This document shows positions 24,356-35,100 of a stretch of DNA of 64,000 bases, one piece after another. The notes under the pieces are model-generated. The model saw only the letters and a program-made list of their open reading frames with translations. It was not told the origin of the DNA and ran no database searches. Numbering within the stretch: position 1 is the first letter of the stretch; each line of letters begins with the position of its first letter. The stretch lies in contig JADKEV010000015.1 in the NCBI GenBank assembly GCA_016717855.1, positions 1-64,000 on the forward strand. Direction: 5' to 3'. The position numbers were made by a program, and so were the translations under genes. Source of the stretch: Betaproteobacteria bacterium. Lineage in GTDB: Bacteria; Pseudomonadota; Gammaproteobacteria; Burkholderiales; Casimicrobiaceae.

Positions 24356-25188
24356 TCAGACCGCGATCGGGCGTATCGCCAGGGCCAGGTATTCGAAATC
24401 GGGCGCGCGCCCGAACGGATCCGCAAGCGGCGCGTTCACGTCACCGCTGAACACATACGCGCCCAGGTCTGGCTGCATGCCGGTGTCGACCGATGTCGCT
24501 GCGAGATCGCACAGCCCGGTGGCCAGTCCGGCCGTCGCCGCGGTCGCGCCTACGGGCAGATAGATCATGCCGGCTCTGCTCACGCCATCGGCGACCGCCG
24601 ATTGGTCGAGAGCGTAGGTCACCTCCAGCGCGGCGCGGTCAGGAACGCGCGCCAGGAAACGGCTGGACTTCGGCGCAGTCGCCGGCTTGGCGGATTCATA
24701 ATGCCAAGCGGTGAACGGCGCTGAATACGGCGCGTCGCCGAGGGCGACGTGAACGGTGATATCGAGACCCTGCAAGCCGCTCGCCGCCGGGTCCTGCACC
24801 CGCCGCAAGGTCCCGACGGTCAGGTCGACCAGAGTGCTGGATCTGAACAGGGACCGGAGCGACGCTTGATGGGCCTGCGCTGCCGACGCGGCATCCCATC
24901 TCGCCCACCGCAGGCCCGTCGCATTCGTCCGCATCAGGCGCTCGACCGTCGGCGAGGCGAGCATCCCCGCGCTGCCCGGCAAGTAGCCGAGCGACATGCC
25001 ATGCACCGCGAGCGCCTTGCTGGCCTGGCCCTGCCGCCGCCGTCGCGGTCCGCCGCCGGCGCCCGCTGCCTGCGCGAGCCTGCTGGCGCGGGCTTGTGCC
25101 TCCCGGACTCACGGAATGCGACGCCGGTCGCCACTGCGCCGATACCACCGATGGCGCCAATCCCGCTCAAGAACTTACGACGATCCAT
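24356..25188 (-). CDS. Tat-exported protein of unknown function, with a single-base frameshift
   Basis: The start MDRRKFLSGIGAIGGIGAVA at 25188 is a twin-arginine signal. The rest (ASRLAQAAGAGG, then KALAVHGMSLGYLPGSAGML through LALAIRPIAV, stop at 24356) is in another frame. Restoring one base near 25090 gives about 277 residues. The mature part has no motif I recognise; it looks like a soluble beta-rich protein (TLVDLTVGTLRRV, LDITVHVAL). Tat export implies a folded or cofactor-bearing periplasmic protein. It is downstream of the beta-hydroxylase gene on the same strand (75 bp gap) and may be in its operon. Confidence 0.7.
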
Positions 25189-25263
25189 GATGTGCTTTCG
25201 CGAGCAGAGGTTGAGCGGCTTACGGGGCCGGATCCGGAGCAGCGTTCGAGCAGGAATTTTACC

Positions 25264-25878
25264 TCAACTCCTCTCGCGCAAGTCACTTTCCTCGGCGGAG
25301 ATGCGGAGGGCGAGCATCCCTGCCAGCCACGCGTTCAACTCAGCGTCGATGACCAGGTGGACGCGGTCGGACAGCCCGCGATTGACGACCCGGTGCGGAT
25401 CGGTCAAGCGCAGATACCATGCGGTCCCCGCCGCCATGTCCACCCGCACGCCGTTGACATGGAACTCGACGTCCGGGTTGGTCGTGACCGGGACATGCAG
25501 CCGCACCGTCGCGTGGTCGGTGTCCAGGCCGGGGTCGCAGTGCTCCTTGATCCGGGAGCCGGCGGCCAGCCGCATCAGGCGAACGGAACGCAGCGGGCAC
25601 GCGAAGGCCGTGAGCACCTGGCGAAGGTATGGGCAACGCGCCAGGTAAGGCGTGTCGACGAAATCTGTGCAGCCCGGGTCGGCATAGATCATCCGCAGCG
25701 GATGCGTGGCGCCCCGCGCCGCGCGCAACGGGACCACGCTCCAGTCCCCCTCGTAATTGTCGTGAACGAAATGCGCGGTCCAGTCCGCCGCGCCGAATCC
25801 TTCGAGCTCGGCCGCCATGCGCGCCGCGTCGAAGCGCAGCGGCAGCCGCAGGCTCTCGCCTGGACGAAGCGGTGTCAT
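25264..25878 (-). CDS. Aspartyl/asparaginyl beta-hydroxylase-family 2OG oxygenase
   Basis: 204 residues from ATG 25878, whose ATGA overlaps the stop of the phosphoribosyltransferase gene. The region IKEHCDPGLD holds the HxD iron pair, followed by RLHVPVTTNPDVEFHVNG and the distal His in LTDPHRVVNRG, the AspH family layout. These enzymes hydroxylate Asp/Asn or act on small molecules. No signal peptide is seen, so it is cytoplasmic. A longer frame to 25944 lies inside the upstream gene and is not used. Confidence 0.87.
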   Translation of the reverse strand: MTPLRPGESLRLPLRFDAARMAAELEGFGAADWTAHFVHDNYEGDWSVVPLRAARGATHPLRMIYADPGCTDFVDTPYLARCPYLRQVLTAFACPLRSVRLMRLAAGSRIKEHCDPGLDTDHATVRLHVPVTTNPDVEFHVNGVRVDMAAGTAWYLRLTDPHRVVNRGLSDRVHLVIDAELNAWLAGMLALRISAEESDLRERS

Positions 25879-26510
25879 GGGCAGTACTCGTCGAGAGTCC
25901 GACAGATTTCGGCTTCGCTGCCGACGTCGAATTTCCGATACCACATGCCCACATGGCCGAATGGCGCCGGTGATGCGAGGCAGACCAGCTCGTCCGCCAG
26001 CGGCCGCACCAGTTCGAGCGCCTCGGCGGCACCCACCGGCACTGCGGCCACGATTCGCGCCGGACCCAGCTTGCGCACGCCGCGAATCGCCAGGCGCATG
26101 GTCCCGCCGGTGCGCAGCCCGTTGTCCACGAGCAGCACGGTCTGCCCCGCGACGCTCAACGGCGCGCGCTGCCCGCGGCAGACGAGATTGCGTTGCGTGA
26201 AGGCCTGGAGCGCGTCGGCTACAAAGATTTCCTCGATGGTGACCGGCGGCCCCGCCATTGCCTGCAATTCGTCATCAAGCACCAGCGTGCCCGCGACGCG
26301 CGCGGCGCAGACCGGAGGGCCGGGCAGGCGCTGCATCATCGGGCGCAGCAGGACGACGTCCAGCGGCAACTCGAGCGTGCGGGCAACTTCATGCGCGAGG
26401 GTGACGCCGCCGCGGACAATGCCCAGGACGATCGTGTTGTCCGCGCGATGGTACGGCGCCAGCGCCACAGCCAGCGCGACGCCGCCGCTGCGGAGATCGG
26501 GATACTTCAT
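25875..26510 (-). CDS. Phosphoribosyltransferase-family protein
   Basis: 211 residues. The PRPP-binding loop is VLLVDNGLRTGGTM, where the usual DD pair is DN. IVLGIVRGGVTLAHEVARTL near residue 27 is the second conserved block. C-terminal AELVCLASPAPFGHVGMWYRKF-like sequence (ELVCLASPAPF, VGMWY) matches the PRTase proteins often labelled only as such. The substrate base cannot be told, and one acidic ligand is changed. It leads the run PRTase - beta-hydroxylase - Tat protein, with overlapping stop and start. Confidence 0.85.
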   Translation of the reverse strand: MKYPDLRSGGVALAVALAPYHRADNTIVLGIVRGGVTLAHEVARTLELPLDVVLLRPMMQRLPGPPVCAARVAGTLVLDDELQAMAGPPVTIEEIFVADALQAFTQRNLVCRGQRAPLSVAGQTVLLVDNGLRTGGTMRLAIRGVRKLGPARIVAAVPVGAAEALELVRPLADELVCLASPAPFGHVGMWYRKFDVGSEAEICRTLDEYCP

Positions 26511-26707
26511 CGGCGGATCTTACACCCGGGTCCGTCGAGGCCAAGCGTGGAACGCCGCGGCGGCGCCTGGAGGCGTGCGGGGAAGCGCACGAACCCGGCC
26601 CGCCCGACGTGAAGTGCGAGCGTTGCCCGAGGGGGCGGCGCGGCATCGACTATGCGATCATCGGGTACGCGAAACGATGCAGCATGGAACCGCACCAGGA
26701 GCCCACG

Positions 26708-27040
26708 ATGACCGAGCTTGCGCGGCTGACGTTTGAACATTTCCAGCCATTTGTCGACCAGACGTTCGCGGTGAGCGCGGGCGGCGAGTCGCTCGCATTG
26801 CGGGTGACCGAGGTCCGGTTGCATCCGCCGCCCAGGCAGCGGACGCTCAGCGGAAAACTCGTCGAGGCGAATGTCGCGCGGCAGCCATTCAGCGTGTTCT
26901 TCCGCAGCGAAGGTGAGAAGGGGCTCCGGCAGGGCACGTACAGCGCGGCGCCTCCGGACGGCGGTGCGAAGCTGATGATCTTCATCGTCCCCCTCGGGTT
27001 CGAGGAAGGCGGGGTCGTCTACGAAGCGGTGTTCAACTGA
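26708..27040 (+). CDS. DUF6916-type domain protein
   Basis: 110 residues from ATG 26708, with AGGAG 6 nt upstream. The pattern LTFEHFQPFVDQTFAV, LALRVTEVRLHP, RQPFSVFFRS, GTYSA and a terminal MIFIVPLGFEEGGVVYEAVF matches what I recall as DUF6916, a small beta-rich domain of unknown function that is frequently encoded beside tail-collar proteins. It converges on the GNAT gene; their 3' ends overlap by 8 bp. The family call is from memory. Confidence 0.7.
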   Translation: MTELARLTFEHFQPFVDQTFAVSAGGESLALRVTEVRLHPPPRQRTLSGKLVEANVARQPFSVFFRSEGEKGLRQGTYSAAPPDGGAKLMIFIVPLGFEEGGVVYEAVFN

Positions 27041-27524
27041 CCGCAGCGGCCGCAGGCGACCAGCGCATCAGGTAGTAGACGCCGTTCTCCCCTGCCGGCT
27101 GAAAACCGAGCCGCTGGTAGAGCCGCAGGGCGGGGTTGAAGCGCTCGACATGGATCGCGACGGCCTTGTGTGTAGCGCGGGCTTCGTCGAGGATTTCCCG
27201 CAGGATCAGGGTTCCGAGCCCGGCGCCGCGCGCCGCGGGAACGAGGGCGATGTCGACCAGGCAGATCTCATCCGGGCCGCGATCGATGTACAGCCGGCCG
27301 ATCGGCTGGCCGTCCTTCTCGATGACCAGGAAAGCCGCATCGGGGTAGTACCGCTCGTAATGCTGCCATTGCGCGTTGAACTGCATGGCCAGGAAGTCCG
27401 CCCTCTGCGCGGGAGTCCACGGCACCATGGCAAGTTCCTCGGTCCGCGTGCTCGCGTACACGAGGGCGAGGAACGGGCGGTCTGCATCCGTCTTCGAGCG
27501 ATAGACGAGTCCGGGTGGCGGCAT
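27033..27524 (-). CDS. GNAT-family N-acetyltransferase
   Basis: 163 residues from ATG 27524. The acetyl-CoA loop is in IALVPAARGAGLGTLILREI, preceded by IGRLYIDRGPDEICLVDIA. The C-terminal AIHVERFNPALRLYQRLGFQ is the usual GNAT end. The MVPWTPAQRADFLAMQFNAQ stretch is typical of the GNATs encoded next to tail-collar triplets. The substrate is unknown; a modification of the collar or surface proteins is a guess. It lies 22 bp after the first collar gene. Confidence 0.88.
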   Translation of the reverse strand: MPPPGLVYRSKTDADRPFLALVYASTRTEELAMVPWTPAQRADFLAMQFNAQWQHYERYYPDAAFLVIEKDGQPIGRLYIDRGPDEICLVDIALVPAARGAGLGTLILREILDEARATHKAVAIHVERFNPALRLYQRLGFQPAGENGVYYLMRWSPAAAAVS

Positions 27525-27546
27525 GCGGCTGCTGGCAGGCACCGTC

Positions 27547-28074
27547 CTAGGGGCGGGCCGGAAAGACTCCCTGCATCGCGATGATGAAATTGACGGTGAG
27601 GTACGGCGACATGTTGTTGTGCGGCAGGTCACTGCCGGAGGGCGCGAGTTCCCTGAAACTCATCTGGACCAGCGGGCTGACCGCGTTGGAATAACCGACA
27701 CCGGACGGCGGGATGGCAAACGACATGTTCGGAGCCGGCACGCGATTGTCCGCGGGATCCAGCGTCGTGGCCAGCAGAGAGTGCGCATGAAGGGGCGTCT
27801 CGCTGACCAGTAGCGTGACAAAGGGGGTGCCGGAGGCTTCGCCCAGGAAACGCTCGGAAAGCCCGGCACCCTGCCCCTGCTGCATGGGCGCGGAGCCCTG
27901 GAGATTCGGCAGGGCGAACGTCGACTTCCCGTCGCCGCCGTAGTACGTTCCCAGCAACGAGAACAGCGCCGTGTTCTGCGAGATCGGCAGCAACTGGCCA
28001 TCGCATTGCGCCCAGCCGGTCGGCGCGAAATTCCCCGCGAACATGCGGATCTCGGCAACGAATGGATCGGACAT
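27547..28074 (-). CDS. Tail-collar domain protein, copy 1 (MdpB-like)
   Basis: 175 residues. It has the tail-collar fold signature EIRMFAGNFAPTGWAQCDGQ, LLPISQNTALFSLLGTYYGG, DGKSTFALPNLQG and a His-containing segment TPLHAHSLL, ending NFIIAMQGVFPARP. There is no signal peptide. The family is shared with phage tail fibres and the microcystin-related protein MdpB, but no other phage genes are present. It is third of three tandem paralogues, 12 bp after copy 2. Confidence 0.9.
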   Translation of the reverse strand: MSDPFVAEIRMFAGNFAPTGWAQCDGQLLPISQNTALFSLLGTYYGGDGKSTFALPNLQGSAPMQQGQGAGLSERFLGEASGTPFVTLLVSETPLHAHSLLATTLDPADNRVPAPNMSFAIPPSGVGYSNAVSPLVQMSFRELAPSGSDLPHNNMSPYLTVNFIIAMQGVFPARP

Positions 28075-28086
28075 TTTCTTGCTCCT

Positions 28087-28608
28087 CTAATTCTGGGTGG
28101 GGAAAACGCCGAACAGCGAAATGATGAAGCTGATCACCAGGAAGGGCACCATGTTGTCATGCGGCTGGCTGCCGCCCGCCGGGGTGAGCGATTGTGCGTT
28201 GAAGGGTGTGTCCGCGGACGCGGCGTAGAGCCACTGCAACTGCGGCGCCGTGCCGACGACATTGCCGCCCACGTTGACGTTGTCGGCGGCGTCCGTCGAG
28301 GCGACGAACGGGTGATTGTGGATGGGCGTTGTCTGGGTCGTGAGCGTGACGCTCTCGACGCCGGCCATTTCGCCGATCTGGTAGTTTTGCGAGATTCCCG
28401 GTCCTTGCCCCATGTGGACGGGAACCCGGCTCTGCAGGTTGGGCAGGTTGAAGGTCTCCTGCCCGTCCCCGCCGTACGTCGTGCCGATCAGTGTGAACAG
28501 CGTGTCGTTTTGAGAGATCGGAAGGGTCTGCCCATCGCAAAACGCCCAGCCTGCCGGCGGAAAGTTGCCGCCGAACATCCTGATTTCACCAATGTATGGT
28601 TCGCCCAT
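28087..28608 (-). CDS. Tail-collar domain protein, copy 2 (MdpB-like)
   Basis: 173 residues from ATG 28608. EIRMFGGNFPPAGWAFCDGQ, TLPISQNDTLFTLIGTTYGG and DGQETFNLPNLQSRVPVHMG match its neighbours; the variable middle differs (ADNVNVGGNVVGTAPQLQW). It ends SFIISLFGVFPTQN. A longer frame to 29067 runs back through copy 3 and is rejected. It lies 14 bp after copy 3. Confidence 0.9.
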   Translation of the reverse strand: MGEPYIGEIRMFGGNFPPAGWAFCDGQTLPISQNDTLFTLIGTTYGGDGQETFNLPNLQSRVPVHMGQGPGISQNYQIGEMAGVESVTLTTQTTPIHNHPFVASTDAADNVNVGGNVVGTAPQLQWLYAASADTPFNAQSLTPAGGSQPHDNMVPFLVISFIISLFGVFPTQN

Positions 28609-28622
28609 GCTGAATTCCCCTG

Positions 28623-29126
28623 CTAGTTCCGCGACGGAAAGATGCCCTGGAGGGCAATGATGAAACCCAGGACCAGGAACGGCGGCCGGTTCTCGTGGGG
28701 CTGGCTGCCGCCCACGTTTGAAATGGTCGACGGGTGCAGCGTCGTGAGCGCGGTCGGATTGGTTCTGTACGCGAAGCTGACGATGTTCGACAGGAAGTGC
28801 CCGGCCGGATCGAACGTGTTGGCATTGGCGTTGACGCCCTGTACGAAGTGGCCGTGCTGCGGCATTTCCGACTGCGTGAGGGTGTGAAACTCCTCGCCGC
28901 CTCTCTGTCCTTCGATGAACCCCTGTCCGACGTGGATCGGCGTGCGCCCCCGGAAGTCGGGCAGAGCGAAAGTCGTCTGCCCGTTGCCGCCGTACGTCGT
29001 CCCCAGGATCGAGAACAGCGCCTGATTCTGGTTGATGGGCAGGAACTGTCCGTTGCAGAAAGCCCACCCCTTGGGGGCGAAGTTGAAACTCACGATCTTG
29101 ATCTCGCCCAGAAACGGTTGCGACAT
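28623..29126 (-). CDS. Tail-collar domain protein, copy 3 (MdpB-like)
   Basis: 167 residues. It starts MSQPFLGEIKIVSFNFAPKG and continues LPINQNQALFSILGTTYGG, GQTTFALPDFRGRTPIHVGQ and QSEMPQHGHFVQG, ending FIIALQGIFPSRN. It is first of the triplet, 63 bp after the giant surface protein gene, all on the minus strand. The three paralogues have the same order of blocks but diverged middles, as if forming a hetero-trimer; that is inference. Confidence 0.9.
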   Translation of the reverse strand: MSQPFLGEIKIVSFNFAPKGWAFCNGQFLPINQNQALFSILGTTYGGNGQTTFALPDFRGRTPIHVGQGFIEGQRGGEEFHTLTQSEMPQHGHFVQGVNANANTFDPAGHFLSNIVSFAYRTNPTALTTLHPSTISNVGGSQPHENRPPFLVLGFIIALQGIFPSRN

Positions 29127-29189
29127 GTCATTTCCTCTCGGTGGTACGCGCCGGAATTGCCGCCCGGCGCCTGCTGACTGGGGTTGCGC

Positions 29190-32100
29190 TCACAGCGGAC
29201 ATGCCGCCCCGCCACTGATGCCGGCCACGCTCGAGGTAACGAACGCGTCCCCGGCCGCCATCGTGTTGTTCGCCTCGACAAACGACTCGAGAGTCGCATC
29301 AGCCGTGGGCACGCCAATGTACCCTGGGAACCGCGTCGTGCCGGTGTTGTTCGCGTTATTGACGCGGACCGCAGAGCTGGCCTGCCACCCGGCGCTGATC
29401 GTGTTCTTGTCGCCCCCACCCGGGCCACCGACCTCGAAGCATGAAGTCGGGCTGGCGCCGCCGCTGTTGCCGGGGGTCAGCGAGATCGCGCGCAGGAACG
29501 CCGAGAATCCCGCCTGCGGCTGGTCGATGGTGTTGCCCTTGATGTGCATCGTCAATGTCCCGGTTGTCCCGGCGTTGGACGAGAGGCTGATGCCTTGGGC
29601 GCTGACCTGGCGGATGGTGTTGTTGGAGATCGTGAGATTCATCTCCCCGGCGCCGGCCGGGAACACGCCCACGCCGGAGCACCCGTTCGAGCAGCCCGAG
29701 CCCACCACCGCGTTGGTGCCTATCGTGTTGCCGGTGAACGTGCCCTTGAGTTGCGCGCTGGCCGTCGTCGAGCCGGTTTCGCTGAACCCGACCATCGCGA
29801 TCGAGCCGTTGAGCGCGTTGCCGCCAACGATTGTGTTGTTGGTCACGGTGAAATCGATATCGCTGCTGGCGGAATTGACGTACTGGATGCCGAGCGCGTT
29901 CGCGCTCACCGTGCCGAACGTGGAGTTGTTGATCGTGCTGGTCACATGCGCGGTGGTGGCCGTGTCGGTGAAGTAGCCGTACGAGTTGCTGCCGTTGAAG
30001 CTCGACGATTGCACGTTGATGGTCATGTTCGCCGTGCCGTCGCCGCTGTACTTGACCAGCGTCGACCCGTGCGTCCCGATGCCATTGCCAGTGAACGACG
30101 CGCTGGTGACATTGAGCGTGCCCGCGGTGGCGACGGTGTTGACGACGTCCAGCGCGGAGTGGTAGTTGTTGCTGAACGTGACGCCGGTGATCGTCGACGT
30201 GCCGAGCAGGTTGGCGAATTGCATGCCGTTCTCGTTGGCTTCGTTGCCGCAATTCCTGACCTGCGATGAATTCGTCATCGAGAAAGTCGTGACGTTGTTG
30301 CCGTTGATGCAGACCTGATTGCTGCCGTTCACGTCGACCTTGTCCAGCGTGAATCCGTTCACGGTGGCCATGTGGATGCCGGCGCTGCAATTCAGGTTCG
30401 TGCCGGCGCCGAGGTTGGCGCACGTGGCGGCAACGTCCTGGACCGACTGCGCGTTGTTGGTGAAGTTCATGTTTGTCAGCGTGATGCTGTTGGCGCTGAC
30501 GAACTCCGCCCCGCGCGTCGTCGTGTTCTGGATGGTGCCGCCGGTCCCTGCGGTCGTGCCGGTGCCGGTGACCGTGAACGCTCCGCTCGAGCCGGTGGTA
30601 TTGAGAATGATCCCCTTGGCCCCGCCGTTGGCCGAGATGCTCCGGAAGGTCAGCCCGCTGGCGCCGATGGTGGTGTTGGCCACGTTCAGCGCCGTACCCG
30701 TCGTGGTCGCCAGCGTGTTGACGATGCTGGTGTTGTTCTGGGTGGCGCTCACGGTCCCGCCGCCGGTCGCGGTGAAGGCCGGATTGGCGCCGGTGCTCAG
30801 GTTCATGCCGCCGGTGAAGTTGATGGTCCCGCCGGTGTTGCTGGTCAGCGAAATGCCACCGGTCGCGTTCGTGATCGAGCCGGCATAACCGACCGTCGCG
30901 GTCGAACCGCTGACGCCAAAGGCCACGCCGGTGCTCCCCGAGAGAGCGCCGGCATTCATCGCCAGCGAGCCGCTGATCCGGGTCAGCAGGACATTGTTGA
31001 CGCCGCCGGTGGACGACACGCTATCCAGCACCATCGCCAGCGGCTGATTGGTGCCGGTACTGGTCACCTCCACTGCCGTGTTCAGCAACGTGCTGATCGT
31101 GCCGCTCGTCGCAGTGATGGTTCCCGGCGTCCCGGCGACGGTGTACGTCGACAGCAACCCCTTCTGTCCGCTGTCGGGCGTGATGTCCAGGTCGGCGAAA
31201 GTCACCGTGCCCAGATTGTTGGACAGCGACACCCCGGTGCTGCCCGACCCGGTGACGGTGACGTTGGCGAAAGTCGTGCCGTGCCCGAGTGCCGCACCGG
31301 CAATGAGGATGCCGACGTTGCCCGGGTTGGTGATCGTGGTCTGGCCGGTCACGACGGTCAGGCCGCCGCCGATGCCCACGCCGGCGATCGTGATGCCCTG
31401 CGCCGTGCTTTCGCTGATCGCCAGCGTCCCGAAGGTACGCGTCCCGCCCGTGTTGGACTCGAAGCGGATGCCCTCGGCGCCGGGGCCACCGCCGCTGCCG
31501 GCCGCGCCGATAGTCCCGACGACGGTGTTGCCGAAGTTGACGTTGGCGTCCGAATTGAAGATGAAGATCCCCTGGATGCCGGAATTGTTGATCGTCGTGC
31601 TGCCGAAGGCCACCGTGCCGTGGACGGTGTCGAGCTTCAGGCCGTGCTGGCCGGCCGCGCTGCTCGTCGAGGCGATCGAACTGAACGCCGAAGTGGCGTC
31701 GAACGTGCCATTGGTCAGGTCGAGCAGCTTGCCCGCGCCCGTCAACGCGACGTCTGGCGTCGTGGTGTTGCCGACGACGAGCGTGCCGAACGCGTTGCCG
31801 AAGATCTTCGTGGCGGTGGTGGCGCCGACGGTGAGGCCGCGGATGGTGTTGCCCGATGCCAGCGTGATGCCGTTGCCGCCGCTATTGCCGATGATCGGCG
31901 CGCTGCCGGCGGCCTGCAGTGTCGGGTTGAGAATGGTGTTGAACGTGCCCAGCGCCGTCAGCGCGGCGCCCTGGCCGATCAGCCGCTGGCCGTTCTCCAG
32001 GACGATCCCCGCATTCTGGCCGGTGGTGGTGCCGTCGCCGGTGAAGAGGTAGATCGTGTCGTTGATTGCACTCGGCGTCACCGTCTCGGCCAGCGTCTTG

Positions 32101-35100
32101 AACGGCGAACCGGCGCTGCCGTTGCCGGTCAGCGCGACGTCGTTCTTGACGTACCAGATCATCGTGCTCACGTTGAGCGTCACCGTTCCCGTGGCGATGC
32201 CGACGCCGTCGCTGACCGTGTACACATACGTGTCGGCGCCGGTGAAGCCGATCGGCGGCGCATAGGTGAACGTACCGTCGGCAGCAAGGGTGATGCTGCC
32301 GCCGCCGGTCGTGGCAAACGTGCCGGCCACCGCCGAGATACCCCCGCCGGGGCCGCCGCCGTTGCCGTTGTTGTCGTTGGCCAGCACGCCATTGGTGCTG
32401 GCGACGAACAGGTGCGGCACCGTGACGCCGTCGCTGGCCGCGACGCGCAGCGGAGTGTTGCCCACCACCTGGTACGACTCGCCGACCACGGTCGGCGGCT
32501 CGTTGATGGTGCCGCTGAACGGGGTGCTGCCGGTGCAACCATTGGCGTCGGTCGCCGTGATCGTGAAGCTGTACGGGCCGGCGGCGGTCACCGTGCCCGA
32601 GAACACGCCGTTGCTGCCCAGCGTGGCGCCGGTCAGCGGCGACGGCGCCGCGGTGATCGCGTAGGTGTAGGGTCCGGTGCCGCCGACCGCGGTCACGCTG
32701 GCGGTGTAGGGGTTGGTCCGCGTCGGCTGCGACGACAGCGCGCCGATAGTGATGATCGGGCACACGCGCAGATTGAGAGGATTCTGCACGGCGGGCGCCC
32801 CGATGCCGTTGTTGGCGGTGATCGTCAGCACATACAAGCCAGCCGTCGCCGCGTTCGGCGTCCCGGCCAGGGTCGCCGTGCCGTTGTTGTTGTTGGTGAA
32901 CGTCAGTGCGCCCGGTAGCGCCGCCCCGCCCTGGGTGATGACCATGCTCGCATTGGTCGGGAACCCGGTCGTGGTCACGGTGAAGGTGCCAGGCAAGCCT
33001 TCGGTGAACACCGCGCTGTTGGCGCTGGTGATCGCCGGCGGCTGGTTGATGGTCACGACCAGCGTCTGGTTCGCGTTGCTGCCGACGCCATTGCTGGCGG
33101 TCAGCGCACAGCTATAGGTGCCGCCCGAGAGCGCCGGCGGCGTGCCGCCCAGCGACATCGTCGTGGTGCCGCTGCCGGTGAAGGCCACCGGCGCCGGCAG
33201 CGCCGGGGTGCAGACTCCCGCCGTCAGCGTCGGCGCCGGGAAGCCGCTGGCGGTCACGTTGAGCGTCGGACACGGCGTGCCGACGACACAGGTCAGCGTG
33301 TTGGCGCTGGTGAAGGCGGGCGCTTCGCGCACCTGCACCACGATCGGCAGCGTCGTGGGCACGCCGATGCCATTGCTGGCGTTGACCGTGCAGTTGTAGT
33401 CGCCGCCGGTCCCGGCCACCGCGGTGCCCGAGAGCAGGCCGGTGGGCGAGAGCGTGATCGCCGGCGGCAGCGTCGGGCAGCCGGTCAGCGTGAACGTCGG
33501 CAACGGATAGCCGGTCGCGGTATAGGTCGCGGTGTTGAGCGTGCCCACGACGAAGGTCACCGGCGTCGGCCCGCTCGGGGTGCCCGGCGCGTCGTTGACG
33601 GTCAGCGTGAAGTTCTGGCTCGCCGCCGGCGGCACGCCGTTGTTGGCGGTGATGACCAGCGGATAGACGCCGCCCTGGCCGGCGTTCGCCGTTCCCGCCA
33701 GCGTCGCCGTGCCGTCGTTGTTGTTGACGAACGCGACGGTGCCGGCCGGCAGCGCGCCGGTCTGGCCGATCACCATGCTGGCCCCGGTCGGGAAGCCGGT
33801 CGTGGTCACCGTGAACGTCCCCGGCACCGTGGTCTGGAACGTGGTCGCATTGGCGCTGGTAATCGCCGGCGGCGCCTGCAGTTGCAGCGTGAAGTTCTGC
33901 GTCGCCGGCGGGGCGATGATGTTCTGCGCGGTCAGCGTGAAGGTGATCGACCCGGTGGCCAGCGCCGGCGGCGTCCCGGCCAGGGTCGCGGTGCCGTCGC
34001 CGTTGTCGGTGAGACTCAGCCACGGTGCAGCCGGGGTGAACGGACCGGTGGTGATTGCCGGGAACGGGAAGCCCGACGTGGTGACGGTGAAGGTGCCGGG
34101 CAGGCCCGGCTGGAACGACGCCGTCGCGGGGCTGGTGAACAGCGGCGCCTTGTGGATGCCGATGGTGACCGTCGCGTCGCTGTCGCCCGCGCTGTTGTGC
34201 AGCCGGTACTGGAACGTGACGTTGCCGTATGAACCGGCGGCGGCAATGAAGGTGAAGCCGCCGTCGGCATCGACCTGCAGCGAGTGGCCGCCAAAGAGCA
34301 CCGGCGCACCGGCCGGATTGTCGGTGACCAACGCGCTCACGTCACCGCCACCGAAGAAGGAGACGGTCGCCGCCGGGAAGCCCAGGCTGTCGTTGGCCAG
34401 CAGGCCCGGCGGCATCCCCGCCGCGGTGATGGTCAGCGTCGTGCCGGTGAGCATGATGTAGTCGGGATCGTCGACCGCGGCCGGCGCCTTGTTGATCGTC
34501 TGCACCAGCGGCGCGCTGCTGCTGCCGTTGAACGACGCATCGCCGCCATAGGTGACCGACATCGAATGCACGCCCGGGAGCAGCGCGCTGGTATTGATGG
34601 TGGCCACCCCGGCCACCAGCGCCACCGGGCCGCCGAGCGGCGTGGCGCCATCCATGAACTGCACGGTGCCGCCCGGAATGCCGGCGCCCGGCGCCACCGC
34701 CGTCACTGTGGCGGTAAAGGTCACGGCCTGGCCCTCCAGCGATGGATTGAGCGACGAGCCGAGTGCGGTGTTGGAGGCCGCCTTGTTCACCGTGTGGCCG
34801 ACGGTGTTGCTGGTGCTGACATTGAAATTGACGTCGCCCGCGTATTGCGCGGTGAGCATGTGCGCGTTGACCGCAAGCGCCGCGGTGTTCAGCGTCGCCA
34901 CCCCGGCCACCAGCGGGCTATTGCCGATGTTGGTGATGCCGTCGAAGAAATTGACCGTGCCCGTCGGCACGCCGGCGCCCGGTGCCACGACGGCGACCGT
35001 CGCGGTGAGCGTGACGTTCTGCCCGAAGACGCTGGGATTGGGTGCCGAGTTCAGGACGTTGGTCGTGTTGGCCTTGTTGACCGTCTGCGTCGGCAGCGTG

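Noticed and set aside
27547..29126. Prophage, because of three tail-collar proteins
   Set aside because: No capsid, portal, terminase, integrase or lysis genes are present; this triplet occurs in non-phage context.
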